Positions 13,996 through 26,870 of a stretch of DNA of 64,000 bases are shown here, piece after piece. The notes below the pieces were generated by a model, which was not told the DNA's origin, did not search any database, and saw only the letters and a list, made by a program, of their open reading frames with translations. A program made the position numbers and the translations under genes. The DNA comes from Tomocerus qinae (Eukaryota; Arthropoda; Collembola; Entomobryomorpha; Tomoceridae): positions 22,279,930-22,343,929 of the forward strand of contig CM034549.1 in the NCBI GenBank assembly GCA_020055645.1, in the 5' to 3' direction. The stretch's first letter is position 1; every line of letters begins with the position of its first letter.

Positions 13996-14066
13996 TCCAC
14001 ACACCTGAAACTTTGCTCACCTCCCGTGTCAGATTCTTAGGTTAAAGCAAGTATCAGGCGCCAGAT
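13996..14066 (-). ncRNA. mir-87: miR-87 precursor, - strand copy 1
   Basis: On the - strand the 3' arm (positions 13999-14020) begins GUGAGCAAAG and contains the miR-87 core GAGCAAAGTTTCAGGTGT. From memory the 22-base arm agrees with the nematode/insect miR-87 sequence at all or all but the last base. The 5' arm (14041-14066) reads GGCGCCTGATACTTGCTTT and pairs as CCTGA-x-ACTT and GCTT with one mismatch and one bulge, around a loop of about 20 bases. A lower stem (GAGCT near 13988 with AGCTC near 14070) extends the helix, as expected for a Drosha substrate. It probably shares a transcript with the copy 358 bases upstream on the same strand. Confidence 0.9.
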
Positions 14067-14352
14067 CAGAGCTCTCTTTCGATTTTCCAGAGGCGATGTC
14101 CGTCGTCCGTAAATGTTTTACTCGAAGAAAATGGCATATTACATATTTACAATAGACGTTAGTGGAAGACTAGAGGTTTGTCTGGTAAAAGTTGAGGTTC
14201 GTCTGTAGTTAAGTTCATTTGAGTCCTGGAAGGTATTCCAATTTATTTTATTTGGCATAGTAGCGAGTCAGTCGACAGTTGGCTCGGTTCTTGTTGCTCA
14301 GAGCTGCTGCTGCACTTGTAGTAGAATGGCAGATGATAAGTCTCGAACGACC

Positions 14353-14423
14353 GCTGACACACCTGAAACTTTGCTCACCTCGCTGAAATCTAACAAGGTT
14401 GAGCAACGATTCAGGCCGGCCAG
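14353..14423 (-). ncRNA. mir-87: miR-87 precursor, - strand copy 2
   Basis: The mature 3' arm at 14357-14378 is identical to that of the 14.0 kb copy over 22 bases (begins GUGAGCAAAG). The 5' arm (14397-14421) reads GGCCGGCCTGAATCGTTGCT and pairs in register without gaps: CCTGAA, C, TTGCTCA and C match, with single mismatches opposite U, A and G. This is the best-formed hairpin of the three, with a loop of about 18 bases. The loops and 5' arms differ between the two - strand copies, so the duplication is old and only the mature strand is held constant. This is direct sign of selection on the miRNA. Confidence 0.93.
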
Positions 14424-17400
14424 GAGTGCCCGTACGTTGAATCCATCCCGTATGGAAAAGAAAATCCAGTAAAATCCAATTGCAGAGCGACAGTGATGTA
14501 GTGATGTGCGAGTTCTGACTCCATCTCCTCCTATTTAACCCAAAACAAAGTAATTAGACATGAGAAAGAAAGGCAACATGGAAAAAAAACTCATTAGCAC
14601 TCACAAATCTAAATGTACACACAGGAGAATAGAATTTTGATAGAGCATCCTACGTAGGTGGAGGTCGGAAAAGTAATAAAGGTGACTCTAGCTGTGAGTT
14701 TTAGTGTACAAGTCAGGTCAAAATAGATAAGGGAACCATCTGCCTCTCATCTCATCCAATCCTATACTAAAACTGATACTAATAATATAAACAAGAGTCT
14801 CTGCTGATGCAAACATATGTACATATATAATATTGTGTTTTGTGACTAACAGCAGGATCCGGATATTCCGCGCAGCGGAGGAGATGATAACACAAAATAA
14901 TGCAGAGACACTATCATATCACAGATATAAGATAACCTACGTGAAAGACACATAGAGAACAAATAACGTAGATTACAAGCCCTATAAGGCTATAATCTCT
15001 ATATAGCCATTGTGCTATATATATAGAGACACAGCGGATAATGATAACTCATACAATATTAAAAGTGAGTCGTCGTTAGGAGTTTAGTTTAGTTAGTGTG
15101 TATCTTGTAGCTGAACTGATGTGATGTGAGTGGAGAGCGAGGAGCTTTATTCTTTATCCATTTCATTCCACCTAATGTACGTTTTGTATACTTACGATTA
15201 GCTTTAACTTCAGTGTAGCTCCGTGACTTACGGAGTTCACTTACTTTACCTTTTCGTACTGGTTCGAAGTGAACTAGTAAACTAGAGTATTATAGACAAA
15301 ATAGATATACGCGGGACTACTGTTCTCTCTGTACAAAATAAGAGCGTAGATGAGAATTATCCTATTGACATGTCAAACACGACGAGGACGACGACGATTA
15401 TTGGAGGGGCGTCATGTCACACACGACTGGCATGCAATGTGACGTGATCACAAGCAATAAAGTCAGCAACATAATGTATTCCTGGGGTAAATGGAGACAA
15501 TATCTCCTCCGCACGAGTAAAGCAAAGCAAAAGCAAAGCCTCAGGCTTTTCAAAACACTAACTCTAGGAGCATGAAGAAAAACTGTCCCTGAGAATAGAA
15601 AACCAGTGCAATGCTCTGTCACTCTCTTCTCCACTACATATACATATCCATATATTATACCTACTTCTTCTTAGCCTACACCATATACTAGCCACTAAGA
15701 TTACCTTACATATATTAAGATATCTACATACACATATACTACACATACACGGAGCACTATACTTTATTTTACTTTACTTGTACAGAGACTAGCTTGTTCT
15801 CTTTTATTAGGAATATGCGAGTCGACTCGAAAAGAAATTCGAAAGACTCACTCAGTTCACTTCACTACCTATTCATACACTACCTACCTTATTAGTTGGA
15901 CTAGACTACCTTACCTACCTACCTACAAATACCTTCCACACACACACACATCACAGATACTCAAATCCAAAGCAACTCTCCAACCAACCAACAAGCCTAC
16001 CTGGTTTCCTTCTATTCTAATTCTCTCTCTCTCTTCATGCCTAAAACGCAACTCTTTTCTTTTTATGGGGACCAAGACGTCGACGTCACACTCCTCTACT
16101 GCTCTCTTGTCAAAGGGCATCCCATTTTCCCATTCAAGGGCAGCCATACCCTGCAGGTCCAAAGTCATGGCCATCAGCCGCGCGAGACCAACATTTGATA
16201 CAATATTTAACATAATACTACATATATGACAATTTTTCTAAATCACAAGAACCTCATCATAACATGAGCAAATTGGACACAGAGTCTAATGAACCTACTA
16301 GACATACTTATATTAGTACATCAGCCACATCATATCACACAATTATCCTCACGTTTCCACACTGTATCATCCTACAAAAGAAAATAGTTTCACATTATCT
16401 ATTATTAATGTCTACGTGCATGTAGTTTACAGAAACGTTTCAGAATAAGATCAACCATGTAGGCAGGATTGGATTAGATGGACCACCAAACGTATATTAT
16501 ACATGTATACGGATCCCATACCATGTACCAATTCATTCTATACATTCTTTCTGTTTTAATATGCATAACCATGTCATATAAATATTCTGCTATATAGTAG
16601 TAGTAGAGATAATAGGATGCCAGAGGATTCCTTACCTCCTCCACTTTGAATAAGACTCTTTTCTATCTCTTTTCTGTGCAATGTGAATCCCTTCTAAATC
16701 TGTTCCATGCCATCACAATCCATCTACAGTATGTATATAATATGGGCCCTGCTCTGGCTGCTGACTGCAGTATTAATGGCAGAGCACAGTGTTCACGTAC
16801 TCACATTTCATCAGAGCTGGATCTCCGTTAAAACGATTCTGTCTCTCGGAATGTAGTTTCCCCATCCATCCTTTCTCTTTAGTATCAATGAGCAATTGAG
16901 CACTGAACTCTACTTATCTGTTATGTTACACAGCTTTAGAGATATGTATGTATATATGTATAGACATGTTCTCACTGAAAAAGTCTGAGAGAGAGGAAGA
17001 GAAGATAGGAACAGGATATTCCAGTAGCGCGTGCGACGACCAAGGGGCACCTTAACTTAACTACTGGACTTACGCCAACAATAACGTGAGATTCATTCTC
17101 AAACAGGTACCCACATAGAAAGAAGTCACTATATTATATATATAATATATATATGATCAAATCACTTGTTTGTACGGTAGGTACACTAGTCAGGAGCAGT
17201 TAAGAAGTTAATCGCTAGCTAACAAGGTATGCACACGTAATGTGTATATATACACAGAAGAATAAGTACTTAAGTAACTCGAAGAATAATCTAGGGAAGA
17301 AGAAGAGCATAATATATGTATGTGCCACTATATGCATGTTGATAAGTAGTCGTCTGCATCCACATAGTTACATAATGTATCAGCATGTAATGTTTTGTAG

Positions 17401-19280
17401 TACAGACCTGTATTCTATCTCTGTAAGTCATGTAGTACTTGTTTGAGTGTAAACCAATTACCCATTCAACTCACATATCCTTTGATTGATACATCATCCG
17501 TAATTACATTCTAACGACATGCGTATTATCACATACATGAGACTAATTACCGACGGACTTGATTGATTTATATGTAGCAGAACAACAGACAAACATAACA
17601 GACACACAAAATTGAAATTTACACATAGACCCTACTCAAGATGTATTTGTATCAACATAATTTGTTTCTAGAGTACATAGTTTAGCAACATGCAAGAATG
17701 CCTATAGGTTGAGAATTAGAAATATTGATGGAAAAGGTTTAAATTGGAGCTGACAATTACTGAGTTGAGGAGTCCTAGTTGTTTAATCTTGGGCTAGTAA
17801 ATATACCATTCGTCATCGGATGAAATGTGTGTTGGGGAGGATAAGACAATGGGCGACAAGAAACAGATCAACGCTTTTCTTGGGTAGTGAATTGACAAGA
17901 GATGAGTTGACACGCGGGTTGGTTGGCATTGCGCCGCGCTGAGGATTGCAACAGAGAACGTCACCACAACCAGATGGTCTGCAGCACGCTTATCACCGAA
18001 AATAAACCCCTCCTGGCAGTCCAAATAAACATTGCACACCAGCACCACAACTCATCTCGGCTCGGCCAATTTTAGCCCTGTTCTGATCTCTTCTCTATTC
18101 TACTAGTGACTGAAGCTTAGTCACACTCACATGTTACACTCTCTCATCCTATATCTTTAGCTATGACATACATAAGTATTTTTCTTTAGTTTAGGTAGGC
18201 AAAGATTTCTATTGCATTGCTCGAGTTTTGCTATAAATATTCCATGTTTCTACATATAAAGTATAATAAGTTGCTCACTTACATATTTCTTTGCGTTTGT
18301 CTTCTTCTTGTCTCGCTATCTATGTAAAATATTTATGCATATAGCCCCCGTGTATATCATAAGACTCGGCTCTTTCTCAACTTTAATACAGATTACTAGT
18401 GTTCTGCATCAAATCGTTCCTATACTCTCACACACTGCGACTGCATATACATTGTAATCCGTTAGGAGAGACTATAGTCTTAAGATCCATGTAGTTATCT
18501 TGTACAGAGTATTAGGAAGATACATGCATATGGAAAAATTCCAAATCCTGTTCTCGTACAAGCAAATCTGACTGACTCCAGACTTATGCATGAGTGATTC
18601 GTACATTATGCAGACACGACGAAATGAAGCTGCAGAACTAGTTCTATCTATATATGCTATATTTGTGTGTCCCACGACCCCGTCCCTAAAAAGTTTATGC
18701 CCGGTCACGATGCTCGTGAATCGGCCATTCACGATTTCGCTCTCTCTCCTCTTTTACATCTATATACCGTAATCTATAATAATGCCACTACTACCTAGTA
18801 CAACCTCTTAAATACTATAAGATACGCTTTTGGGTATTATAATGACGTAATGTACATAATGTACGTTCCTAAATAAAACACTAGGGTTCATCTTCATATC
18901 GTCGGTCGAGAGAGAATACACTATAGATTACCAAAAAGGATACTTGTATTTATAATCTGTGAATAGTAGTGTATAGCTAGGGGGCAAGCAAGCAAGAGCC
19001 AAAGCAACTACATACTTACTATGTAGACCAAAAAACCAGTCAAAGTCAAATCTCTTCTATATATGTGGTCGAACTCAGAAAATGAAGAACGTAAACCAAA
19101 TGAAGCCAAGAGAAGGATAAATATCTTTTGCTCGCATAAATAATCCGGAATTACTACAAGATGGTTTCTCTCCTAGCGTTTGGCTAACGTAAGGTAAATA
19201 CTCAGTTATGGAATTCACTCAGTCAAGTCAGTTTAGCAAAGCAAAAGGAAAACCACGTAAGCAAACGTTCCAGATATATC

Positions 19281-19303
19281 TATAATAATAATAATAATAA
19301 TAT
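19281..19303. repeat. TAA microsatellite
   Basis: About seven TAA units, ending in an AT-rich stretch. Confidence 0.85.
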
Positions 19304-22300
19304 TATAAGTATAGTAAGTATAATGCAGTATACTATACTAGTTTGGATCTTTCACTGCAACTCTCAATTCTCACATTAGTCCAAAGCAATTCAAGAGTCA
19401 GACAGACGAGGAGATCCAACGAACATAACAGAACAGCTCGTGCTACTAAACAGAACAGAAGGTTCGCTCACTCAACTCAAAGACTCACTCAGTCACTGTG
19501 TGTTCAAGTCTTGAAGAAGAAGTGGAGAAGGAAACTCAAATTGAAAGGATAGAGGAGGACTAGTAAAACAATAATATACCGGACAGGACAAAGATCTCAT
19601 CTCCTCCAGTTTTCTCATATCTTGCAGATTACTCTTTAAGATATGAAATCATCTTTTGTCTACCCCCCAGAAATGTGGCAACGACGCGTGGTGCATATTA
19701 TTATTGACCAAATTTGGGCATATACCTGCTCTTCGCTCCTTACCATTATTACAGGGAGAGAACAGAAAGAAAGAGATGAGGGAACCCAAATGACTCTTTC
19801 ATGATCTCCCATTTTTTACGTTCATTAGCCTAGCCGCTGTGTACTCTTAATAGGGATTCTTCTTTACTTTACTTTACTCAGCCACCAGAGTATAAATGTC
19901 TGCAGTTTATAGCATTTCTTTTCTTTTCTACATGTACATCTTTCTTAGTTAGCCGAGTGGAAGAAATTCTCACATTTTCTTTTCTCTCAGCCAGTCAATC
20001 GCACGCGAATTTAGCCACCGCAGCAGTAGTGCTAGAGTAACTATGAATAAAAACCTCTTATGCATTCTGGGGGACACAATTCTTTTTATTTATGTATACA
20101 TAACATGTAGGAATGTCATGTATTTACTTATGTTTATATTCCTTGGAATGTTGTTGGTATGTGATTTAATGTTCGAACGTGTCTGACTGAACTGATTCTC
20201 AGAACTATCAATACTACTACTCTACTACTATAGACAAGGCATTCCCCACTACTATACTATGATATGATATAAACTGTTGATCTTGCTACTTACTTTAGCC
20301 TGAGTGAAACTGAAACTGAACGACACTGTTTATTTTGATGGGAAATTGTTTTTTCAACGTTGACAACACTTCCTCTGATATAGTTCGAAATCAAAAAATT
20401 ACACTATAGCGTAAACGCTAGGGATGAGCACTTTCAACACACAAAAAAACGAAACAAAAACAAGGAGCGGAAAGGACTTGGAGTAAGTTTTTGCGAGTCG
20501 GACACCTTTTCCAGTTATCTTTGGTACGTGCAGGGCACTGTGAAGTGTTTGACTCCAGGTTATCAAATCATATAGTGGAGTTACAGATCAGAAGAATCAC
20601 ATCTGCAAACTAGTAGGACACTCCTTTTGTCGGACTGAGCCAGAGCATAGAGCAATCTCAATTATATTGGCTATGCATGTACACACAACAAGGAGGATAT
20701 CTCACTACACTCTCTACAACACTTATGATGACGTCCACTGGTTAATAGCAGTGAAGATAGCTAAGCTCGAGATTTTAGTGTACGAAACTGCAAGATGTAA
20801 ATCTAGTGTAAAGTAAATGTTGTCTAGCGGAGTGGGGACGACAGACTGGCTCAGAGTGGAGCAGAAGGCCCACCACCAACTTCCGTCCGCCCGCTTTCTG
20901 CCCTCCATCTTTCGCCACCCTCAGCACTCAGCCAGCTACTCCCTCACTCATTCTGATCTGATCATCATCAAAACCTCGGCTCTTCTCGTCTCTCACAAAC
21001 CCATACACAACCAAAGGCAATGGCTAATGAAATAAGGCTTTAGCCAGGTACCATACCATACCACATCATCATGCTATACACAGTCTATCTATATGTATTT
21101 ATGTAGGTACATCATCGTAGGTACTCACTGTACACTTTATATTTTCGACTCATTTTGTTCAGTAAACGTGTAAACCGTGTACGTATTATGTGTGTATCTG
21201 TCTCTCTATGTAGAATTATTATGTATGTACATGGACGTTGTGTATTGCGTTATTCTTCTTACATTACATCACCTACACTATTACACTACTGCCTACCTCT
21301 CAGTCTACTACACTCTGTAATTATAATGTGTCCTGCCTGTCTGTCCTCTCTTTACGGCTTATATTATTCAGTTGCAAGACGGTACTGATGTATACTTATA
21401 TACCCAAAATATTATATTATATAGATAAATGCAATCTCTAAGTTTCGTGTATATAGCATTATTATCTCTATACATTTTGAATTCTGAGCTTTGCCCTAAT
21501 GTTGTTGTCGTCTTGTGTTACTTCTAGGTATAGTTGCAATTATATTATTCCCATGTCTATTGTATCTGCCATGTAATCGTCTATGTACTCTTATAATTTA
21601 CATTGGAACTATATATTAGGAGAGTATCGCACCGTATCCAACTCTAACGAGTCGAACTGAACAATAGATAAATGGGTACTAAGTATTTAGTATAGGACAG
21701 CCCATTATAAATATCATTATGAGATAGGAGGAAACGAGGAGATAGAAGTTAGCTATTTGTTAGTGCTATGTAATAGTAGGAGAGAAGGAGAGCACAGGTA
21801 GATGAGCATCGGGAACAACGCCCGTTCTAATTAAATAGATCGTGAATATAGGCGCATTGGGTTGGGTCCACGGAAGTCCGGATGTCATCATCATAGTCGC
21901 AGTCGTCAAAATCCCGCCGCCACCGCCCTAAAAATATCTTTTCCTACTGTCATGGGTCATCGCGTATCTCGTCCCATCGCAGTATCACCATCATCAGCCA
22001 ACTCAACTTCCTCCCCATTAACAATTCAAAAATATTCAGGACGAAATCTTTTAGCACATCTCGAGAGCTTGACTTTTGTAGGGAACCTCTGCCCTCATAT
22101 CCATATGTATCTATCTATCTCTATCTGTTTTACATATCCAGTCTGTGACTGGGATTTGCATTAGAATCGTATTTGTGTGTATGTGTGGAGATGTGGAATG
22201 ATAGAGTCTCATTAATGCCAGAGATTCTCTGTGTGTCTGCATTATTATGTTGTTTCGCTCCATGTGTCTCTTAACTTGTCTGTCTTTGCATTCACACCAA

Positions 22301-25030
22301 ATAGTACAATAAAGTAAACGATCAACATAATATTATCAGATTTGAATAGGCGACAATCTATTAGTTCCCAAGTTGCATGTTATACCGTGTAACAGACACC
22401 ATACCAATGCAATTGTAATGCGAGAGTACTCTTGTAATGTAGACTAGTGAGAAGAACCTATGATTTGAAACCAAATGATACCTAGTAGACAGATCAGATC
22501 ACTCACTCCAATCCCTACTACTACCATAGTGGGGAATAAAGTGGAGCTAGGAAACTATATAAGTAGTCGAGTGGATTGGTTCTGTTCAGGATGATATAGA
22601 ATGTCGACACGAAAGTCGAAAACCAGCCACCACCACCAACAACGCAAAACGCAGAGTTTAAAGAAGAGTGAGTGAAGCGCAACTTTAGATGATCTACTGC
22701 TACATATCTGCATTAGATTGTAGTTTGAGAACAGATAGTGGCTATACAGGATTTTCTGTGTGGAGTAGTAAAATATATTTTCCTTCAACTTGGGTTTAGT
22801 GCAGTGAAGCAAGGAGTGAGAATAGATTCCTATATTACTTATGCATAGACAGATAAATAGTGTATAAGATAAGGTTTTCTTTTATATAAGTGTAACAGCG
22901 ATTTAGTCTATTCTATGTATTCCATTGTGGAAAGTGCATATAGTTAATCCTCGTCAACTGTTGTAAAGCAATGAACTATGACACTCATCTGCAAGTATAA
23001 TCAGGTCATCCGGTAGTTTACTTTTCTCACTCGTTTCGTTGGTTTGGCTGATGGTGAGTGTATATAGGAGCAACAGCAGAAAAGCATCATGTCATGTCCC
23101 GCCGCTAAGAATGATACTGATACAAGAGTCGTGAGCACGAAACCAACTGTCGTGACGTCTCCCCGAGAAATGAGCTGAGGAAGAGTGGACTTTTTAGCAT
23201 TAATGCCATTACGTTACTCTTCTTGGATATATATACTGGCATTAGTATGCATAAATTATGTAGCGCATTAAACTTAACATTGCGCGACCTATAAGGAGAT
23301 AATGATAGGAAAGAGAGGAAGGGTCGACTTATGTCCCATTATAATAGGCTGTCTATACAGAATGTTTATTAGTATACTTGAATGTGCAGAAGATAGAAAG
23401 ATGCGATACGAGTCGAGATAAAAAACGAGACGAAACGAAATAAATAATGATGAAGTAACTTAAGGCTGGAAGAAAAATCTTTTGTTCTCAATTTGCTATT
23501 GTTGTTCTGAAGAAAAGAGTTCATTCTACCTTATTCAGTTTTAGCAAAACAAAGAAATGAGCTGAGGTACTTTTGCTTTTGGATTTACGACCATTACCAT
23601 TGTGTAGTAGAACTAGTTGGGCACTTTAGCGTGTAGGGACAGAGGACAGGTACAAGAGAGGAAAAGGATTATTATTGCACATAGGTAGTGTGTATAGTAA
23701 TGAGGAGTCAGGGAGTGAAATAGTGGGAAACTCATATCTTAATGGCAACATGTAGTCAAGTCAGTGAGTGGCCGAGCTTGGGTTTGACCAGAGTCAAGTC
23801 AATAGAATAATATTGTCCGCTGTCACTGGAGTCGCCGTCCAGTTGGATTGAACTCGGTCGTGCGTAAGTCTGGTTCTATGAATGTGTGTTATGTATGTAT
23901 GTAAATGCATTAGTATAGAAATTGCTAATCACAGTCCGGACAATATTAATAGTTCAGTAGCAACACCGAAGTTGCATGTGTCACGCGAGCGACAGATATT
24001 TGCAACGAATTATTCACCAATGATGATTTGTTTCTTGTATTGTAGAACTGATAGGGTTCTTTAGCTCAGAGAGTAGACGAGGGCAGTGGAAGGCAAAGTC
24101 TGGAATGGTAACTTATGGCCACCCGTTTAGATATTGAGGATAAAAACATAGTTTACGTATTAGTATAAAGACGATAGATCAATACTTGTTCGTACATAAC
24201 TTTGTAAGTAATTTGATGACATGGAGAAAGCAGAACATGAATTGCATCATCAAAGGAAGCCTAACCTAAAGCCAAGGCAGTGGAGCATTTAACTACATAA
24301 CATGCGTAGCATAGCATAACAAAACGTAACAGAAAGTGGATGAAGGGAGATTGGAGCCCTATACTGCTTTAGATCGTTCTTCCAATGCGGAGTACCGCAG
24401 GGATAGGGAAAAGGGATTCAGTTATGTTATGAGAGTTGAGTGAATTTCATTGTTGGCTTAGGACTTATTGTTTGTAATTGTGGCAAATAGAGCGGCGGCT
24501 CAAGTGCCACATCACATCATACTACATGGCTATTATCTAATTCTCCAGCACACTTGTCCATATAATCGGATCGAATCCACATGGCCACCTCCACACATAC
24601 AATCCCAATCCAATCCACCTCACCGCATATTAGACCAAATATTTGTTCTCAACCATTTTAATGAATGACACTTTCATAATTACTACAACGTATTACTAAA
24701 CTCTTGAAATGTTTGCCATTCGGTAGCCTGGCTACCGCCACTGCCACCCGCCACACCGGAGAAAGTCAATAGTCAGACCAGAGTTCGATCAATAAATTTC
24801 CCTTCTTCAGTTCAGCTCCATCCAACTCGGAATAATAATAATTTTTCTTCCAGTTTTCCCTTGAATTCAGTGAAACTTCTCCCTCGCCAATGTATAATTG
24901 CCGTAGCTATGAAGAACAATGATCTCTCTTTGCATTCTCAGTCACTATTACTTCTTTCCTTGTAATCTGATTCTCTCTCCACTCTTCACATTATTGGAAA
25001 TCAATTTACTTAGTTATTATTGTCTATTCT

Positions 25031-25093
25031 GGAGAGAAAAGAGAGAGAGAGAAAAGATATTATACAGTACGAAACCGAGAGAGAGAGAGAGAA
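25031..25093. repeat. Two GA tracts
   Basis: GA/GAAA-rich runs at 25031-25055 and 25075-25093, separated by about 20 bases of unrelated sequence. Confidence 0.8.
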
Positions 25094-26852
25094 ACAGAGT
25101 TCAATTATTCCAGAGCTTATGAATTCCAAACTACATACTACATCCCATCATCATCTATGAATTTAAGTCTGAGAACCTTACAACTGGCATCCAATTCCGT
25201 TCAGGTGGATGTGGACTACTATGTGGATGCAAACATAACATAACATGCCTAGGTACTTATCGTAGTCAGGAGAGGTACTATATACACAAGGCATTTAGTC
25301 AAGTCAATCTTTCTTAACGAAGGAAGAGGGATAGGAAGCGTTGAAAGGACGACAGGCGGAGAAAACGAGGAAAAGCAAAGGAAACCCAACTCACCAGACA
25401 TTTCTCGACGAACCATTAAAAAATAGGGAATTGACTTTCTAATAAGAGAGCCTGCCGACAGATCCAGAGGAGACCATTATGATGACGCTAATGGGGAATA
25501 GAGAAGTAGTAACCGAATGTACTGGATTTGGTGTCTTTCTGCCTTGCAATCGCAATGCAATGGCATGGCATGGCAATCATCAGTCTACGATCTACTATTG
25601 ATCCAATTACTGAATTATATTCTAACGCCAGTTTTTCAGCATACTCAGGTCATCATACACTTAAATCGACGGCGGCGGCGGGCGACGGCTGAATAAGCTC
25701 TCCCACTACAACCAGAACCGAGGAAAACCAAACCAACGAATGAAACCAAGTCGACAAAACTAAATGTAGTTCCAGCAGCTCAACTAGCATCTCCCTAATG
25801 GACTAATCGTGTTCTTCTTCTTCTCAAACTCCACTAGTCAGTTCAGTCGCCGACGACGATTCCCGATATACACCAGATACGACTACACTACACATACTTA
25901 ACTTACATACTCTTCTCATACATCTTTACGTTTCGTGTTCATGTCCTAGGAAATAGCGAGAGTAGCTTCTAACTACAGATACTAACAGTGAGCATTAGAT
26001 TCTCTTAGCAATCCAGCCCATCATCCCAACTGCTCTCCACTCCATTTCGCTCCTCTCTGTCTCTACTGCCACTAAATATCTAGCTATAACATATATCTCC
26101 TGAGTATATCAGCGATAGAAGATTAAAGATTATTATTGCAAGAAGTAAAAGTATGACAGGGAAGGCAAACGAAAGGAAACCAACATAACAGTCTGTGTAA
26201 GTGTCTCTACTTCTCTGCTCCATCCTTTGTCATCCTTGTCATTTTGAATTCTATCGATTTATCCATGCAAAAGGAAATAAAATAACTGTACCTCAACAGA
26301 CAACTACAAACTACATACACCACCCATATATCACATTCAACAATAATATAAACCTCTATCTACAAAACCACACATTATTATTAACAAGTACTACTTATGA
26401 CCTTAACATGTATATCTTTGCAGACATTTGCAAAGTAATGGAATAATAGCCACCCATTTGTGTACTAACCAGCGGAAAAAGTACACCACTACTATTGTAC
26501 ATGTACATATCTTAATGCCTAATTTAATACTAGTCTGGTTTAGGTAGGAATAACAATAAGGTAGCCATCCTTCAGCATGTCTTGTGCAAAGAAATTAGAG
26601 AGGGCATTAAATATTGAAAAACGGGCGGCTATAGGAAATATCAGCACGCTAGAAAATTCCACCTCCTTACTTAGCAAATACAAAAACATATTTTGTGGGA
26701 CAGACGTGTACAGTTGAAGTAGCGGAGTAGAAAAAGGCAAGGTGAGTGCAAATACACATCAAAGAACAGAAAGCATATCACACAGAAAGTAGAATGACTG
26801 CACCAGACAGACAGGCAGACTACCAGGCAGGCCCATACATAAATACAAGCTT

Positions 26853-26870
26853 TATGTATGTATGTATGTA
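26853..26870. repeat. ATGT microsatellite
   Basis: Four and a half tandem tetranucleotide units within a region of other TACATA/TATGTA words. Confidence 0.8.

Larger units (their letters stand above)
14430..26000. other. Gene desert, part 1: cryptic simple sequence
   Basis: No gene supported. Recurring short motifs (GTCAAGTCA, TACTAC, CCTACC, GTAGTA) give a slippage-rich texture. Simple repeats: CCTA units 15908-15925, CA 15937-15950, AT palindromic run 17130-17154, TAA run 19281-19303 and GA runs 25031-25055 and 25075-25093. GC-richer islands that may be conserved non-coding elements lie at about 15990-16210, 17800-18070, 20810-21010 and 25660-25700. The open frames in them have no recognised products. 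Confidence 0.5.

Noticed and set aside
14163-14185. miR-7-like word TGGAAGACTAG followed by a partly similar 3' part
   Set aside because: Eleven bases match the miR-7 start, but there is no pairing arm within 80 bases on either side. The rest diverges, so it is probably chance.
15255-15275. TGGTTCGAAGTG resembling a tRNA B box
   Set aside because: The flanking acceptor stem, A box and cloverleaf cannot be built.
15923-16213. 96-codon open frame on the - strand
   Set aside because: Lies over CA and CCTA simple repeats at one end. The peptide has no recognised domain, and no matching exons are seen.
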